7,315 nt of DNA from positions 1-7,315 of the forward strand of contig JAZNXH010000111.1 in the NCBI GenBank assembly GCA_045593785.1, given 5' to 3'. Of this stretch, positions 5,937 to 7,315 are shown in pieces (the stretch's first letter is position 1; each line of letters opens with the position of its first letter). The notes beneath the pieces are model-generated. The model searched no databases. It had not been told where the DNA came from and saw only the letters and a list, made by a program, of their open reading frames with translations. The stretch comes from SZUA-448 sp045593785 (GTDB lineage Bacteria; Bacillota; Clostridia; Lachnospirales; Lachnospiraceae). The translations under genes and the position numbers were made by a program.

Positions 5937-7315
5937 ATGGGCGAACAGGTTACAGAAAAACAGAAGAGCCAAAAAGGTAAGGTATGGCTTATCGTGATTC
6001 TTGCCGTGCTGGTGCTTGGAGGAGTCGGAGGGTGGTTACTCTTTGGAAAGCTGGCGTATCGCAGCATAGAGATTATCGAGTGCTATGGAGAGAGCAGCAT
6101 TGCCAGAGAAGATAAGATGCTCGATGCTTATCCGGGTATGCAGCTTCGTTCCGGTGACTATGTTACCGTATACGAAGACAGCTATCTTCGCATGCGTCTG
6201 GACGATGACAAGTATGTCTATCTGGAAGGTCTGGCGCTGATGAAGCTGACAGCGGATGGCGGTAAAAACGACAGCCGTACTGTAATCGACCTGGAACTTG
6301 GCACCATGGTAACAGAGATTGAGAAAAAACTCTCGAAGAATGAGTCTTATGTAATCAATGCGCCGAATACGACCATGGCAATCCGAGGAACTACGACCGT
6401 ATCAGAAGTAAGATATGCACTCGCCGATGCGGTGGATAAATCGTTCAATGAGTATAATGTGCTGATGTACCTGCTCGGCGAAAAGACAGGAAATGCCGAA
6501 CTGGAAGAGGAGAAGCACGATGCAATCGCGAAGCTGTTCACGGAAAGTGTGAAGGCTAAGGTTTCTTCATTCGTACAACAGGGTAAGGTAGAACTTACCG
6601 TATTTGAGAAGAAGACCGAAGGCGGAAAGGAAAGCATCGAGGCAGTTGCTGTTCCGTTGCAGGCAGGAAACGGTCTGAGTACGGAGACAGAGGACATGGT
6701 GGCACCGGAAGTACTTGCCTTGATTGAAGTACAGGAAGATGGTACCGTGCAGTTCGCTGCAACGGAGGAGGTTTCCGAGTTGCTTCGTGGCATCGAACTG
6801 GTACCGGAGCGTAAGCAGGCCGAGACGATTGAAGAAATCGTAGAAATTCTGGAAACTCAGGTGGTAGTACCGCTCGAGAATACGGATTCGATGCAGTTGC
6901 AGATTGATGTTAGTAAGGACAGTATCGGTAGTGTAGCAGAAGATATATTAACTGTATGGAAAGAAGCAGAAGATAAGTTGGAACTGGATACGACGCCAAC
7001 TGACATACCGCAGCCGGAGAAGACAGAGACAACGCCGACGCCGGTGACGGAACCGGAAGTAGTTGTACCGGATGAGACTCCGACCACGGTTCCGGAGGCA
7101 ACGCCAACACCGGACATCGAGCCGGACGAAGGCATGACGGAAGCAACTCCGACGCCTGTACCGCAGAAGCCGGAAGCAACGCCGACACCTGCACCGCAGA
7201 TACCGGAAGTAACGCCGACACCTGCACCACAGAAGCCGGAAGCAACGACACCTACAGAGCCGACGGCAACCTCGGGGCCCGAAAGAAACACCCAGAAACA
7301 CGGGGCCCCCCGACC
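5937..7315 (+). CDS. Membrane-anchored FecR-domain surface protein, 3'-truncated (gene C)
   Basis: 459 codons are visible and the frame is open at the window end. Residues 1-15 are a polar tail with several lysines, 16-36 a transmembrane helix, and 41-160 a FecR domain with 'LRSGDY', 'LELGTMV' and 'PNTTMAIRGT'. Residues 161-345 are a charged extension matching gene B ('SSFVQQGKVEL', 'AGNGLST', and 'AETIEE' against gene B's 'AETVEE'). About 351-445 form a Pro/Thr/Glu-rich stalk with 33-bp repeats. The FecR core is 88/120 identical to gene B by hand count, without gaps. An LRR block and the shared C-terminal domain probably follow outside the window (inference from gene B). The start is well supported by AGGAGG six bases before the ATG. 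It lies 39 bp after gene B. The last 15 residues (from base 7272) break the Pro/Thr pattern and use codons such as GGG and CCC that are unusual here; they may not be genuine sequence. Confidence 0.92.
   Translation, partial: MGEQVTEKQKSQKGKVWLIVILAVLVLGGVGGWLLFGKLAYRSIEIIECYGESSIAREDKMLDAYPGMQLRSGDYVTVYEDSYLRMRLDDDKYVYLEGLALMKLTADGGKNDSRTVIDLELGTMVTEIEKKLSKNESYVINAPNTTMAIRGTTTVSEVRYALADAVDKSFNEYNVLMYLLGEKTGNAELEEEKHDAIAKLFTESVKAKVSSFVQQGKVELTVFEKKTEGGKESIEAVAVPLQAGNGLSTETEDMVAPEVLALIEVQEDGTVQFAATEEVSELLRGIELVPERKQAETIEEIVEILETQVVVPLENTDSMQLQIDVSKDSIGSVAEDILTVWKEAEDKLELDTTPTDIPQPEKTETTPTPVTEPEVVVPDETPTTVPEATPTPDIEPDEGMTEATPTPVPQKPEATPTPAPQIPEVTPTPAPQKPEATTPTEPTATSGPERNTQKHGAPR
6057..6416 (+). 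other. FecR domain of gene C
   Basis: Residues 41-160, gapless against residues 52-171 of gene B. All family landmarks are kept (LRSGDY, RMRLDDDKYVYL, LELGTMV, PNTTMAIRGT). The 72-bp piece 6177-6248 differs from 3924-3995 at only six positions, five of them silent. Confidence 0.85.
7137..7268 (+). repeat. 33-bp tandem repeat in the Pro/Thr stalk of gene C
   Basis: Four in-frame 33-bp units encode 11-residue blocks of the type PEATPTPAPQK (7137-7169, 7170-7202, 7203-7235, and a degenerate fourth 7236-7268 missing one CCG codon). The middle two are nearly identical. This stalk is unrelated in unit length to the 18-bp array of gene A, although both are Pro/Thr/Glu-rich. Confidence 0.85.
7272..7313. 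repeat. Inverted and direct repeats at the window end, possible assembly artefact
   Basis: TCGGGGCCC (7272-7280) can pair with most of the stretch 7303-7313. CGGGGCCC also recurs directly (7273-7280, 7301-7308), as does GAAACAC (7285-7291, 7295-7301). This G/C-homopolymer-rich piece contrasts with the Pro/Thr stalk before it. No T-tract follows, so it is not a terminator. Confidence 0.55.

Overview
The window is protein-coding from end to end on the + strand. It holds three tandem genes for large membrane-anchored surface proteins of one family. The first lacks its 5' end, the second is complete, and the third runs off the 3' end. The organism is most likely a low- to mid-GC Gram-positive anaerobe of the Clostridia, with Lachnospiraceae the best guess. 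The reasons are AGGAGG-type ribosome binding sites, 'TPTPTP' and E/P/T-rich stalks, BspA-like leucine-rich repeats, and a single N-terminal membrane anchor with no outer-membrane features. This is inferred from style; there is no marker gene.

Layout. Positions 1-3603 are the 3' part of gene A: an E/P/T-rich stalk built on an 18-bp repeat, a Gly/Ser/Thr-rich spacer, about 28 BspA-like LRR units in three blocks, and a C-terminal domain of about 100 residues. Positions 3651-5897 are gene B, the complete copy of the architecture: short basic cytoplasmic tail, one transmembrane helix, FecR domain, charged extension, short acidic Pro-rich stalk, one LRR block, and the same C-terminal domain. Positions 5937-7315 are gene C: tail, membrane helix, FecR domain, extension, and a Pro/Thr stalk with 33-bp repeats, cut by the window end. 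The gaps are 47 and 39 bp, each with a ribosome binding site and no convincing promoter or terminator, so the genes look co-transcribed.

How they may work together. B and C share 88 of 120 residues without a gap across the FecR core (hand count), and A and B share the C-terminal domain, so the three are very probably paralogs from tandem duplication. The positive-inside rule puts the FecR domain, stalk and LRRs outside the cell. The paralogs differ mainly in stalk composition and length and in LRR number, which suggests surface proteins or receptors of different reach. No ECF sigma factor, TonB receptor, sortase motif, enzyme, RNA gene, CRISPR array or mobile element is visible.

Points that stand out are the FecR-to-LRR fusion, an undescribed-looking C-terminal domain, a perfect 11-bp inverted repeat just inside gene B, a perfect 14-bp palindrome between B and C, and an aberrant-looking last 44 bp that may be an assembly artefact. 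Both window ends fall in stalk sequence with internal repeats.
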